64,000 nucleotides of DNA, from contig NZ_BDBK01000001.1 of assembly GCF_001612945.1 (NCBI RefSeq), positions 310,001 to 374,000 of the forward strand. The letters run 5' to 3'. Numbering within the stretch: the stretch's first letter is position 1; each line of letters starts with the position of its first letter. A program made the translations under genes and the position numbers. The notes below the pieces were generated by a model. It saw nothing but the letters and a program-made list of their open reading frames with translations. It ran no database searches and was not told the origin of the DNA. Below, one piece after another: positions 41,811 through 50,762 of this stretch. The DNA comes from Nocardia inohanensis NBRC 100128 (GTDB taxonomy: Bacteria > Actinomycetota > Actinomycetes > Mycobacteriales > Mycobacteriaceae).

Positions 41811-41855
41811 AATGATTCAGGTGATCTTGATTTCGCTGGTAAGGGGAGGACAGCC

Positions 41856-42743
41856 ATGCTCGAGGTATGGGGGCGGCGGACCGTCATCCGATACGGGGGC
41901 GGGCGGCTGGTCACCCAGCCGCTGCAAGCCGACGACGATATCGCCCTCGATATACCCGTCGCCGAGCTGAGCCGGATCCGGGTCGCCGCCACCGACGACG
42001 ACCGGATCGCGGTGCTGCTGTACTTCCGGTCGCCGGGGTTCGTGGTGAACGGGGTTGCCACCGAACATCATCCGGTCCCGATCTTCCTGGAGGCAGAGCA
42101 GAAAGATCGTGCCCTCGAACTGGTCCGCGACGTGAAACGGGAGTTGCTGGCCGCCCGCCGCGTGCTCCCGCCGCGCCCGGACTTCACGCCGCCGCCGCTG
42201 GTGCCCTCGGCGCACGGTCCGATGCGCAGCGATGTCACCTGGGCGGCGCAGCGAATGCGGTTCGCGGGCAACTCGATTCGAGAGATCACGGCATTGCAGA
42301 CGCTGGCCCGCAGCGATGAGTACGTAATGGAGCTGGCTCAGGCCGGTCATTGCGGAACGCCGGGTTTGATCGCCATGACGACTTTACGGTTGCTGTTCGT
42401 CGGGGCCGCCGTCGTGTACGAGCTGCCCGTCGCGGCCGTCGATGGGGTCGAGGTGGTGAATCCGCCTGCGCAGGGTGCGGTGGCGACCTTGAGGATTCAT
42501 GCCGGTCCCACCGAACTCGAGTTCATCGATTGGGCGCCGGTGGATTTCGAGCGGCTCGCCGCGGCCCTACGCCTCGCCCAGGAGATCCAGCATGTCGACG
42601 GCGGCATCGCGCCGGCGCGGCCGTCCTCGCTGGATCTGTTCGCCGAGTGGCAATTGCTGGTGGAGCGGCGGCGACTCGGCATGGTCGAGGAGGAGCCGTT
42701 CCAACGGCAGGCCCTCGGGATCCTGGTGGCGCTGCCGGGCTGA
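41856..42743 (+). CDS. Two PH-like domains plus SHOCT-like end (DUF4429 type), 295 aa
   Basis: Two beta-rich PH-like domains of about 95 residues (1-95 and 140-240, the second with GLIAMTTLRLLFVGAAVVYEL), followed by a C-terminal helical SHOCT-like segment (SLDLFAEWQLLVERRRLG). Bacterial PH domains often bind membranes or other proteins. AAGGGGAGG lies before the ATG. It is followed by a convergent DUF1266 gene. Confidence 0.72.
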   Translation: MLEVWGRRTVIRYGGGRLVTQPLQADDDIALDIPVAELSRIRVAATDDDRIAVLLYFRSPGFVVNGVATEHHPVPIFLEAEQKDRALELVRDVKRELLAARRVLPPRPDFTPPPLVPSAHGPMRSDVTWAAQRMRFAGNSIREITALQTLARSDEYVMELAQAGHCGTPGLIAMTTLRLLFVGAAVVYELPVAAVDGVEVVNPPAQGAVATLRIHAGPTELEFIDWAPVDFERLAAALRLAQEIQHVDGGIAPARPSSLDLFAEWQLLVERRRLGMVEEEPFQRQALGILVALPG

Positions 42744-42749
42744 TCTCGG

Positions 42750-43688
42750 CTACGTCCCGCCCGATTCCGCCGCCCGGAGCACCGGTGTACCGGGGTGCAG
42801 AGCGACCCGTCGCCACGGGCTCGACGGGCGGGTGTGCAAGCCGTGCAGCTTGTGCCGGCGCTGGTCGATCTGTTCCTTCGCGGCCGCGAGGTCCCGGGTC
42901 GCGGCCCAGTAGATCGCGCCGGTGAGAAAGCCCGATCCGAACTGCCGCCAGTTGGGGTAGTGCTCCTGCGCGAGGGCCAGGCCCGCCAGCATGTGCTCCC
43001 AGGCCTCGTCCTCGTCGAGGTATCCGGCGCTGTGCGCGCAGCGGGAGATGAAGACCACGCGGGCCAGATCCCATGCCGTGGCATCGGTATTCAACGGTTG
43101 CGGCAGGCCGGCGGTGATACCCAGTTTGATGGCTTGCAGCCAGGCGTCGTAGTCGCGGTCGAGTCCGGCCGTGCCGTCATAGCCGCGGAACTTCGACAAG
43201 GTGTGTAAGAAATCGCGGTGCTCCGAGGCGATGCTGGTGCGGTCGGGGCGGAAGGACTCTCCGGCGGCCGCCGACGCGAGTGGATGAATCAAGGTGAACA
43301 GCGGTGCGTGCATGCCCGCGAGCAGCCTCCGGATGGTGTCGCGGGCATCGTCGGCATTGTCGACGCCCCACGCCGAGTGCAGCGCGTCGATCGTCGCTTC
43401 GCGAGTCGTGCCCGAACGATCGGGGATCGGCGGTTCGAAGGCGACGGTATCGCAGTAGGCGCCCCAACTGCGGCCGTAGTACGCGCCGACGGCCAGCGCC
43501 CGGATCTGATCGTCGGAAATCCCTGCCCCGGACCACAGATCGGGACTGGCGATTGCCTTCGTCGTCGGAAATCCGGTGACTCGCAACAGACTTCCCGGTG
43601 TACCTTCGCCCACTCTCGATGCCCCCTGGTGCTGTACGGGGATGGATCCCCCGCAACAAATCGTACCGACCGGCCTTGTATGTGCCAT
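42750..43688 (-). CDS. DUF1266 domain protein, 312 aa
   Basis: The C-terminal 200 residues match DUF1266: HSAWGVDNADDARDTIRRLLAG, then AWDLARVVFISRCAHSAGYLDEDEAWEHM. Family function is unknown; many members are linked to peptide- or toxin-related loci, but here the neighbours give no such hint. The N-terminus is uncertain: ATG at 43688 has no ribosome binding site, and GTG at 43613 would remove 25 poorly ordered residues. Confidence 0.75.
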   Translation of the reverse strand: MAHTRPVGTICCGGSIPVQHQGASRVGEGTPGSLLRVTGFPTTKAIASPDLWSGAGISDDQIRALAVGAYYGRSWGAYCDTVAFEPPIPDRSGTTREATIDALHSAWGVDNADDARDTIRRLLAGMHAPLFTLIHPLASAAAGESFRPDRTSIASEHRDFLHTLSKFRGYDGTAGLDRDYDAWLQAIKLGITAGLPQPLNTDATAWDLARVVFISRCAHSAGYLDEDEAWEHMLAGLALAQEHYPNWRQFGSGFLTGAIYWAATRDLAAAKEQIDQRRHKLHGLHTRPSSPWRRVALHPGTPVLRAAESGGT

Positions 43689-43936
43689 CGCCGCGTAGAG
43701 CGGGCGCCCGCTGGAGTTCGGGAGGGCTCGGATCGGTGGCAGATGATTCGAGGGCTTCCGAATGCGATCTCGGGTTAGGGGATTTCGAGGTGCAGGATTA
43801 GGGGGTTATGCGAACGTCCAGTTTGGAACGCGCTGACGTTGCCAGGGTTTTCGCGATGCGGGGTGACTTGTCGGTAACGCGAGGCGGTCCGGGACCGACG
43901 GCAAAGCATCGAACTACATCTCCTGGAAGCGAAATC

Positions 43937-44920
43937 ATGATGTCGGCAAGGACATTCCCGGCTGCGGTGGTCGTCGCGGCCGCATTTGCTCTCTGTGCGC
44001 CGTCGGCGGCCGCGGACCCCGCCACGACGACGACACCGGCGCCCGGCGTCGGACTCGGGGTCGATGTCGGTGGGGGCGCGACGGTCGGGGGTAATACCGG
44101 CGGCGGCGGGCTCGGGGTCGGCGTCGATGTGCAGGCCGGTGTGAACGGCGGTGCCTCGGCACAGCCGAGCGTGGGTGCGGGCGGCACCGTCGGCGGCGGA
44201 GCCCAAGTCGGCGGAAACGCCGGGGGCGGCGGCACCGTGGGTGGCGATGCGCAGACCGGTGGGAACGTCGGGGTCGGCGGGACCGTGGGCGGCGGGGCGC
44301 AGACCGGCGGAAATGTGGGTGTCGGCGGCACCGTCGGCGGTGATGCGCAGACCGGCGGCAACGTGGGTGTCGGCGGCACCGCGGGCGGTGGCGCGCAGAC
44401 CGGTGGGAATGTCGGGGTCGGCGGGACCGTCGGTGGCGATGCGCAGACCGGCGGAAATGTCGGCGTCGGTGGCACGGTCGGTGGCGATGCGCAGACCGGT
44501 GGGAATGTCGGCGTCGGTGGCACCGTGGGCGGCGGGGCGCAGACCGGCGGCAATGTCGGCGTCGGCGGCACCGTCGGCGGTGGAGCGCAGACCGGCGGCA
44601 ATGTGGGTGTCGGCGGGACTGTGGGTGGTGGCGCGCAGACCGGTGGGAACGTGGGTGTCGGTGGCACCGTCGGTGGTGGAGTCCAGACCGGCGGCAGCGG
44701 CGGCATCGATGTGCTGGGCGGCGTCAACCTGGTGACCGCCGGAGCCGGTGCGGCCGGCGCGGATGTGGTGCACGGCATGACCATTCCGGTCGGCGCGAGC
44801 ATCGGCATCGCGGGTGGTCCGACGGTCACCGACCGGGTTCCCGCGGGCGGCTACGTGATTCCCAAGGGCGCGCCCGAAACCGGCGCGGGCGGGATGGCCT
44901 GCGTGGTGCGCGCGAAGTGA
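43937..44920 (+). CDS. Secreted glycine-rich protein with eleven 16-residue repeats and a sortase-signal-like end, 327 aa
   Basis: Signal peptide (residues 1-28, ending SAAAD). After a Gly/Ala linker come eleven repeats of the unit VGVGGTVGGGAQTGGN (residues 79-254), then a C-terminal domain with DVVHGMTIPVGASIG. The extreme C-terminus has KGAPETGAGGMACVVRAK: APETG resembles the sortase motif LPxTG, followed by only about eight hydrophobic residues and a basic tail. The class F sortase gene follows at once (GTG of a possible start overlaps this stop). Suggests a cell-wall-attached repeat protein; this is inference. Two ATGs (43937, 43940) are possible. Confidence 0.78.
   Translation: MMSARTFPAAVVVAAAFALCAPSAAADPATTTTPAPGVGLGVDVGGGATVGGNTGGGGLGVGVDVQAGVNGGASAQPSVGAGGTVGGGAQVGGNAGGGGTVGGDAQTGGNVGVGGTVGGGAQTGGNVGVGGTVGGDAQTGGNVGVGGTAGGGAQTGGNVGVGGTVGGDAQTGGNVGVGGTVGGDAQTGGNVGVGGTVGGGAQTGGNVGVGGTVGGGAQTGGNVGVGGTVGGGAQTGGNVGVGGTVGGGVQTGGSGGIDVLGGVNLVTAGAGAAGADVVHGMTIPVGASIGIAGGPTVTDRVPAGGYVIPKGAPETGAGGMACVVRAK
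44171..44698 (+). repeat. Eleven tandem 48-bp repeats within the secreted protein gene
   Basis: Each unit encodes VGVGGTVGG(G/D)AQTGGN. Units 1, 2 and 11 are diverged; the others differ only at a few positions, so the array has probably expanded recently. Length polymorphism between strains is likely. Confidence 0.9.
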
Positions 44921-44940
44921 GCATCACGCACGGAAACCCC

Positions 44941-45555
44941 ATGAGCGCCAGGCGAATTCGCCGGCCGCGGCTGGGTGTCCTCACCGCCGCGGTCGCGATC
45001 GCGCTGTCGCTCGTCGCCGGGTGCGGCTCCTCCGGCGGCGATTCGGCCGCCGGCACCTCCGCGGCGGTCCCCAGCTCCGGTGTGAAAACCGCCGCCGCGA
45101 TCGGCCGGTCCACGCCGGTGTCGTTCACCATCTCCTCGATCCAGACCTCCGGATCGCTGATCGCGGTGGGCCTCAATGCCGATGGCACGGTCCAGGTACC
45201 CGCCGACTACAAGCAGGCCGCCTGGTATCAGCAGGGCCCGGCCCCGGGTGAGCAGGGCTCGGCCGTCATCCTCGGCCATGTCGACTCCTACCAGGGCGAG
45301 GGCGTGTTCTTCGCGCTCAAGAAGGTCAAGCCGAACGACATGATCGATGTGGCCCGCGCGGACGGCAAGACCGCGCACTTCAAGGTCACCGACGTCCGCA
45401 TGTACCAGAAATCCCAATTCCCCGGCCAGCTCGTCTACGGCTCCCGCGGCGGCGCCACCCTCCAGGTGGTCACCTGCGGCGGCGATTTCGACCAGGCCGC
45501 CAAGAGCTACCAATCCAATGTGGTCGTCTTCTCGTCCCTCGACTCGGTGAGCTGA
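44941..45555 (+). CDS. Class F sortase with lipoprotein signal, 204 aa
   Basis: Sortase fold of class F: catalytic His H113 in ILGHVDSYQG and Cys C179 in LQVVTCGGDFD. N-terminal lipobox LVAGC (C28) after a basic start (MSARRIRRPR) predicts lipid anchoring outside the membrane rather than the usual helix anchor. No arginine follows C179 within the remaining 25 residues. A GTG at 44917 overlaps the previous stop as GTGA and would add 8 residues. The adjacent repeat protein is its likely substrate. Confidence 0.85.
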   Translation: MSARRIRRPRLGVLTAAVAIALSLVAGCGSSGGDSAAGTSAAVPSSGVKTAAAIGRSTPVSFTISSIQTSGSLIAVGLNADGTVQVPADYKQAAWYQQGPAPGEQGSAVILGHVDSYQGEGVFFALKKVKPNDMIDVARADGKTAHFKVTDVRMYQKSQFPGQLVYGSRGGATLQVVTCGGDFDQAAKSYQSNVVVFSSLDSVS

Positions 45556-45639
45556 GTAGCGCCGCATCCATCCCCGTGGTGGACGGATGATTCGATCGGT
45601 CGTCGCGGTGGCGGCGGCCGATTCGTATAGGTTGCAAGG

Positions 45640-47067
45640 GTGTCGATGATGAAGGGCGCCAATGTTCCGGTGCCGACGAATTCTGTTCGCGTCGAACTGG
45701 GGTGGCAGTCGGGGCCGGGGGTTCCGGATGCGGATGGGTCCGCGTTGTTGCTCGTCGGGGGGAAGGTCCGGTCCGACAACGACTTCGTGTTCTACAACCA
45801 GCCCGTGCATCCCTCCGGAGCGGTCCGGTACGAGGGGAAACAGCGCGGACCCTGGGTGCTCGACGGGCTCGCGGTGGATTTGGCGCGGGTGGAACCGCAG
45901 ATCGAGACCATCGTGATCGCGGCCTCCGCGGACGGCGGGAACTTCGGGCAGTTCCGGGGTTTGTATGTGCGGGTGCTGGATGCGGTGAGCGGCGCGGAGG
46001 TGGCGCGGTTCGAGCCGACCGGAGCCAGTGTGGAGACCGCGTTCGTGCTGGGTGAATTGTATCGGCGGCAGGGGGCGTGGAAGTTCCGGGCGGTCGGGCA
46101 GGGCTACAGCAGCGGATTGGCCGGGCTGGCTACCGATTTCGGCATTTCCGTGGATGATGCGCCGGCGCCTGCCCCGCAGCACACGCCGCCGCAGCAGCAC
46201 ACGCCGCCCCCGCCCCCGCCGCAGCAGTTCGCGCCCCAGCCGCCGCAGCAGCAGATGCCGCCTCCCGCACAGCAATTCACGCCGCCGCAGCAGCCGTACA
46301 CATCGCCTTCGCAACCGCAGTACCCGCCGCCTCCGCCGCAATTCGCGCCTCAGCAGCAGCAATTCACGCCGCCGCCACCCACGCCGCAGCAGCCCTACAC
46401 GCCGCCGGTCGCGCCGCCCCCGACCGCTCCGGTCAACCTGTCCAAGATCTCCCTGACCAAGGAAGCCCCCACCGTCTCGCTGACCAAGTCGGGCGCGACC
46501 GGCGGCACCATGCGGTTCAACCTGAACTGGACCACCAACAAGCGCGGCCTGTTCGGCGGCCGCAGGGCCGGTAACGGCGGCATCGACCTGGACCTGTGCT
46601 GCTTCTACGAATTGGCCAACGGCGCAATCGGTTCCGTGCGCGCCCTGGACCGCCGCTTCGGCGACCTGCACAATCCGCCGTTCATCCAGCTCGATCACGA
46701 CGACCGCACCGGCGCCAGCGCGAACGGCGAAAACCTGGACATCAACCTGGATTTCACCAAGTTCTTCAAGCGCATCCTGATCTTCACCTCGATCTACGAG
46801 GGCGCCCGGGATTTCCGCGGCGTCCAGGCCACCGCCACCCTGTTCCCGATCAACAGCCTGCCCATCGAGATGACACTCGATGGCTGCGTGGACGATTCGC
46901 GCGACGCGGTGCTGGCGATGATCGAGAACGTCAACGGCGAGATGGTGGTGCGCCGCGAGTGCACCTTCATCCGCCCGCCCGCCGGTCAGCCCGGTGCGGG
47001 CGTCGCCGAGATCTCCCGCCGATACAACTGGGGCTTCGAGATCCGGGCCGGTCGCGGCAAGGACTAA
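45640..47067 (+). CDS. Double TerD-domain protein with Pro/Gln-rich linker (TerA-like), 475 aa
   Basis: First TerD-like domain at about residues 5-165 ([20 protein letters not shown] ends it); a linker (about 170-265) rich in PPQQ and FAPQ/FTPP repeats; second TerD-like domain at 290-475 ([16 protein letters not shown], then [19 protein letters not shown] and [17 protein letters not shown]). TerA proteins have this two-domain layout. Starts GTG 45640, ATG 45646 or ATG 45649 are close together; a possible -10 TATAGG lies at 45626-45631. Confidence 0.9.
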   Translation: MSMMKGANVPVPTNSVRVELGWQSGPGVPDADGSALLLVGGKVRSDNDFVFYNQPVHPSGAVRYEGKQRGPWVLDGLAVDLARVEPQIETIVIAASADGGNFGQFRGLYVRVLDAVSGAEVARFEPTGASVETAFVLGELYRRQGAWKFRAVGQGYSSGLAGLATDFGISVDDAPAPAPQHTPPQQHTPPPPPPQQFAPQPPQQQMPPPAQQFTPPQQPYTSPSQPQYPPPPPQFAPQQQQFTPPPPTPQQPYTPPVAPPPTAPVNLSKISLTKEAPTVSLTKSGATGGTMRFNLNWTTNKRGLFGGRRAGNGGIDLDLCCFYELANGAIGSVRALDRRFGDLHNPPFIQLDHDDRTGASANGENLDINLDFTKFFKRILIFTSIYEGARDFRGVQATATLFPINSLPIEMTLDGCVDDSRDAVLAMIENVNGEMVVRRECTFIRPPAGQPGAGVAEISRRYNWGFEIRAGRGKD

Positions 47068-47915
47068 TCCGCGGCCAGCCGGTCCAGGGCCGCGGCCGCC
47101 AGCGCCCGGCCCTGGGCGATGATCGGTCCGGCGCGATGGAAATCCATGGTGCCGCACACGTTCTGCGGGATCTCCACCACCAGGTCCGGCGGGTGCGCGG
47201 CCACATGCTGGCGGGTGAGCGCGGCCAGCATCAGATCGATGGAGCGCTGCGCCACATCGGTCGCGCGAATGCTGGTGAGCGCCTGCGGCTGCGCGCTGGA
47301 CCGCCACCATTGCCGGAACCAGTTCGTGCGCGGCTGCTCACGGTCGTAGACCGGATCCGGAGCCCCCGACAGATCCACCCCGATGGTCAGATCCGCCGGC
47401 CCCAGCGCCAGCGTGGCCACCACCGGCAGCGGATCGAGCACCCCGCCGTCGACCAGCACATGACCGTCGACCAGCACCGGGGTGATGAACCCCGGAATCG
47501 AGATGGACGCCCGGATGGCGCTGTCCAGGTCTCCGCTGCGGAACCAGACGCTCCGGCCGACGGACAGATCCGTGGCCACCGCCAGATACGGGATCGGCAA
47601 CTCCTCGATGCGCAGATCGCCGAGCATGACGCGAATCCGGTCGAGGATCTTGGCGGCCCGGATCACCCCGGGCTCGGTGAGCGACGGATCGAGCAGCCGC
47701 ACCACCTCGAACTGCCCGAGCGTGGTTGCCCAGGCGGTGAATTCGTCCAACCGCCCGGCCGCGAACAACCCACCCACGAGCGCACCCATCGACGATCCCG
47801 CCACCCCGACGATCTCGTAACCGCGCTCCTGAAGTTCGGCGATCACCCCGATATGCGCGTAACCGCGCGCACCGCCGCTGCCGAGCGCAAGTTTCACCCG
47901 TTTGCCGGTAGCCAT
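47064..47915 (-). CDS. Patatin-like phospholipase (RssA type), 283 aa
   Basis: Oxyanion motif [10 protein letters not shown] at residues 14-23, nucleophile S42 in GSSMG (40-44), catalytic Asp in DGG (156-158) in [12 protein letters not shown]. Acts as a lipid acyl hydrolase; RssA-like members are cytosolic. The ATG at 47913-47915 is the plausible start. Its 3' end overlaps that of the TerD-type gene by 4 bp (convergent). Confidence 0.92.
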   Translation of the reverse strand: MATGKRVKLALGSGGARGYAHIGVIAELQERGYEIVGVAGSSMGALVGGLFAAGRLDEFTAWATTLGQFEVVRLLDPSLTEPGVIRAAKILDRIRVMLGDLRIEELPIPYLAVATDLSVGRSVWFRSGDLDSAIRASISIPGFITPVLVDGHVLVDGGVLDPLPVVATLALGPADLTIGVDLSGAPDPVYDREQPRTNWFRQWWRSSAQPQALTSIRATDVAQRSIDLMLAALTRQHVAAHPPDLVVEIPQNVCGTMDFHRAGPIIAQGRALAAAALDRLAAD

Positions 47916-48019
47916 GCTGCCCACCCTAGCTGTCACCCGGGGCACTCCAGCGTGACGACCTACGAAGGGTTTTCAAGGCCGGCAGCACAGTTGCTGATTC
48001 TTTGCGTGCCCTGCCGCCG

Positions 48020-48775
48020 CTATCGCGCTTCGAACAGTCCGGGCTCGGAATCGCTGTACGGCACCATCGAGTACATGTACCAGTCGCGGCGCGGGAGTTC
48101 GCAGCGCAGCAGGTGGACGTGCATGTTCTGCCATTCGCCGCCGCCGTCGGCCGCCCGGATGCGCAGTGGGCGCCAATCCATTTCGGCGGGGTCGATATCG
48201 GTGGACCAGAGGCGCTCCCAGTGCGGGGAGCCCGCGCATTTGGCGATGATCTCCTCGATGCGTTCCGGTGCGATCAGTCCGGGGCCCATGTGCCGGAACG
48301 CCTGGATCATCCGGTGCGCTTCCCGCTCCCAGCTCTCGAATGCCAAGGGCGCGCGCGGATCCCGCAGGAACCATTCGATGATGTTGGCCCCGCGCACCAG
48401 CCCGGGAAACGCGCGCCGGTAGGCGGCGTTGGTGGCGACCAGATCCATGGCCGGCGCGGTCTGGAAGCAGGCCGGATGCGGGAAGCTCTCCAGGAAGTTC
48501 AGTTCCGCCCGGGTCGGTTCCGGGATGGCGGTGGTGATGGTGGTGAGCTGGGGTTGCAGCACGGTGGCGGCGTATTCGCGGTACATCAGCGGGACTTCCA
48601 GGGCCTGGAAGAGCGCGGCGAGCGCGGTGGGGGTGGGCGGCCGGGTGCCCTGTTCGAGTTTCTGGATCAGCCCCTCCGAGACGCCGGCCTTGCGGGCGAG
48701 TTCGGCGCGGGTCAGGCGCATCGAGTTGCGGCGTTCCCGCAGGTAGCCCGCGATCGCCAAATACGACTCGTCCAC
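48020..48775 (-). CDS. XRE-type regulator with MmyB ligand-binding domain, copy 2, 251 aa
   Basis: N-terminal helix-turn-helix (residues 12-65; RLTRAELARKAGVSEGLIQK) followed by a MmyB-like PAS/lipid-binding domain (from about 95). Such actinobacterial proteins are fatty-acid- or ligand-responsive regulators. The GTG at 48773-48775 has GGAGGT 5 nt upstream. It is a close paralogue of the gene at 48814-49575, 38 bp upstream on the same strand. Confidence 0.9.
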   Translation of the reverse strand: MDESYLAIAGYLRERRNSMRLTRAELARKAGVSEGLIQKLEQGTRPPTPTALAALFQALEVPLMYREYAATVLQPQLTTITTAIPEPTRAELNFLESFPHPACFQTAPAMDLVATNAAYRRAFPGLVRGANIIEWFLRDPRAPLAFESWEREAHRMIQAFRHMGPGLIAPERIEEIIAKCAGSPHWERLWSTDIDPAEMDWRPLRIRAADGGGEWQNMHVHLLRCELPRRDWYMYSMVPYSDSEPGLFEAR

Positions 48776-48813
48776 CTGCGACCTCCAGCACTCCCGATCC
48801 GACTGGGAGAAAG

Positions 48814-49575
48814 CTAGTCGATGATCAGCGACCGCTCGGTATGTGGAACGGTTTCGGGTCGCACCGGGATCATGGTGTAGAGGCACCATTCCCGGCGCGG
48901 AACCTCACAGCGCAGGATGTGGACGTTCATGGCCGTCCACTCGCCGCCTGCCAGTGGACGGATACGAACCGGCCGGAACTCCATCAGCTCGGTCGGCAGA
49001 TCGGTCGACCACAGCCGCTGCCACTCCGGGGACGGCTCGCACAACCGGATGATCTCCTCGATCCGATCCGGCGCGACGATACCGGGAGCCATATGCCGGA
49101 ACGCCTGCACCAGCACGTGCACCTCGCGCTGCCAGTTCTCCACCACCAGGCGCGAACGCGGATCCTTCAGGAACCATTCGATGATGTTGCGGCCCGGCTC
49201 GAGTCCCGGGAACGCGCGGGCATAGGCGGCATTGGCGGCGATCAGATCCATCGCGGGCGCGTGCTGATAACAGGCCGGATGGGGCAGCGAAGCCAGCAGA
49301 TCCAGTTCCGACGCGGTCGGTTCGATGCCGTTGGCGACCGCGGTCAGCTCCGGCTGCAACACCAGCGCGGCGTATTCGCGATACACCGGCGGCACGTCCA
49401 GGGCCTGGAAGAGCGCGTGCAATGCGGTCGGGGTCGGCGGCCGGGTGCCCTGTTCGAGCTTCTGGATCAGCGCCTCGGAAACGCCTGCCTTGCGGGCGAG
49501 TTCGGCCCGGGTGAGGCGGGCCGCCATCCGGCGTTCCCGCAGGAAACGCGCTATGGCCAGATGTGCCTCGTCCAC
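48814..49575 (-). CDS. XRE-type regulator with MmyB ligand-binding domain, copy 1, 253 aa
   Basis: HTH at residues 12-65 (RLTRAELARKAGVSEALIQK is nearly the same as in copy 2) and MmyB domain after residue 95, with shared blocks FPHPAC/LPHPAC, RAFPGL and AFRHMAPG/AFRHMGPG. GTG at 49573-49575 with GGAGGT upstream. The two genes arose by tandem duplication and may bind the same ligand or form mixed dimers. No obvious target gene other than the neighbours. Confidence 0.9.
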   Translation of the reverse strand: MDEAHLAIARFLRERRMAARLTRAELARKAGVSEALIQKLEQGTRPPTPTALHALFQALDVPPVYREYAALVLQPELTAVANGIEPTASELDLLASLPHPACYQHAPAMDLIAANAAYARAFPGLEPGRNIIEWFLKDPRSRLVVENWQREVHVLVQAFRHMAPGIVAPDRIEEIIRLCEPSPEWQRLWSTDLPTELMEFRPVRIRPLAGGEWTAMNVHILRCEVPRREWCLYTMIPVRPETVPHTERSLIID

Positions 49576-49600
49576 CCTCGCTACCTCCGATCGCTCCCGG

Positions 49601-50614
49601 TTACGCGATGAAACTAGTCGAGACCTGTGACTGTCTGCGACGAGCCAGCCAGAGCCGGATCTGGGAGAGCCGGGTGGCGCGCGCGGGCCAGAATTCTTGC
49701 ACGCTGGCATTGAATTCCGCCCCGAGGATCACCGCGAACCCGAGGAAGAACGTGAACAGCAGGAACGCGATGGGCGTGGCGAGCGCCCCGTAGCTGATGC
49801 CGGTCCGGGTGACCCAGGTCAGATACCGCCGCAGCCCCTCGCTGGCCGCCATGAAGAACACACCCGCCACCAAGGCCCCGCCGAACAGCCGATGCCAGGG
49901 CAGCGTCCGGTGCAGCGCCAGCTTGTACAGCGTGGTCAGCCCGATGATCAGCAGGAATCCGGTGCCCGGATAGTAGAACGCGTCGATCAGCCGCAGCCCG
50001 GGTTCGCGCCAGCCCGAAGGCAATACGCGCCCGAACAGGCTAGGGCCCAGAGCCACCAGCGGCAGGATGAGTACCGCCGCGACCAGGAATCCGACGTAGA
50101 GCAGCAGTGCGAAGATCCGCTGCCAGACCGGATGCCGCGCGGTCGCCTGCCCGTGCGCGGCGGTGATGGCATCGACGAAGGTGGCCATCGCCGAGGATCC
50201 GGCCCACAGCGAGAGCACGAAACCCACCGACACCACGCCGCCGTGCCCGCGTTGCAGCACATCCACGACGGTCGGCCCGACCAGGTCGTCGACCACGCTG
50301 GGACTGAACAGCTTCCGGGCGAAGGCGATGATCTTGGTTTCCACGATGTTCACCGTGTTCGGCCCGAACCAGTGCCCGACATAGCCGAGACTGCCGAGCA
50401 GCCCGAGCAACAACGGAGCCAGCGACAGCGTCTGCCAGAAGGCCGCGGCGGCCGACTTCGCGAATATCGAATCGTCCCAAGCCTTCACCGCGACGTGCGC
50501 GATCAGCTCCCAGCCGCGCTGCCCGGCATGGCGCAAACGTGTGACTATGCGCACGCTGGGCGCGTCCGGCGCCGGTGCGTCGGGAAGTCGGGGCGGGTGG
50601 TCGTGCTCGTTCAT
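49601..50614 (-). CDS. YihY/BrkB family membrane protein, second copy, 337 aa
   Basis: Same family as the protein at 24083 but clearly divergent: SAAAAFWQTLSLAPLLLGLLG as first helix, FVLSLWAGSSAMATFVDAIT, FGGALVAGVFFMAASEGLR. The charged N-terminal 40 residues and Arg-rich C-terminus are cytoplasmic. ATG at 50612-50614 is chosen; a GTG 30 codons upstream is possible. Ends 25 bp before the first MmyB regulator. Confidence 0.88.
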   Translation of the reverse strand: MNEHDHPPRLPDAPAPDAPSVRIVTRLRHAGQRGWELIAHVAVKAWDDSIFAKSAAAAFWQTLSLAPLLLGLLGSLGYVGHWFGPNTVNIVETKIIAFARKLFSPSVVDDLVGPTVVDVLQRGHGGVVSVGFVLSLWAGSSAMATFVDAITAAHGQATARHPVWQRIFALLLYVGFLVAAVLILPLVALGPSLFGRVLPSGWREPGLRLIDAFYYPGTGFLLIIGLTTLYKLALHRTLPWHRLFGGALVAGVFFMAASEGLRRYLTWVTRTGISYGALATPIAFLLFTFFLGFAVILGAEFNASVQEFWPARATRLSQIRLWLARRRQSQVSTSFIA

Positions 50615-50723
50615 GGTGGCTACAGCATCGCGTACCAGGGTTTCGAATGGGCGTGGACCCGCGCTGTGTTGTGGCGCACTTGTGCCGTATGTGTCGTGGC
50701 GCACTACAACAGGCTGTGTCGGA

Positions 50724-50762
50724 TTGGAAAGCAGTCGGTCCCGGTGGCTAATCTCTACCGAG
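50724..50762 (+). promoter_or_regulatory. Promoter of the helicase gene, leaderless GTG
   Basis: TTGGAA (50724-50729), 19 bp, TAATCT (50749-50754), then GTG at 50762 with no ribosome binding site. Transcription should begin on or just before the start codon. Confidence 0.5.

Noticed and set aside
43775..44829. Two long open frames (332 and 343 residues) on the minus strand opposite the glycine-rich repeat protein.
   Set aside because: They arise because a 48-bp repeat without stop codons in one strand is open in all frames. They have no ribosome binding site or family, while the plus-strand frame has a signal peptide and a normal sortase neighbour.
44851..47310. Minus-strand open frame of 819 codons antisense to the sortase and TerD genes.
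   Set aside because: No family, His/Gln-rich composition and start region inside unrelated genes; shadow frame.
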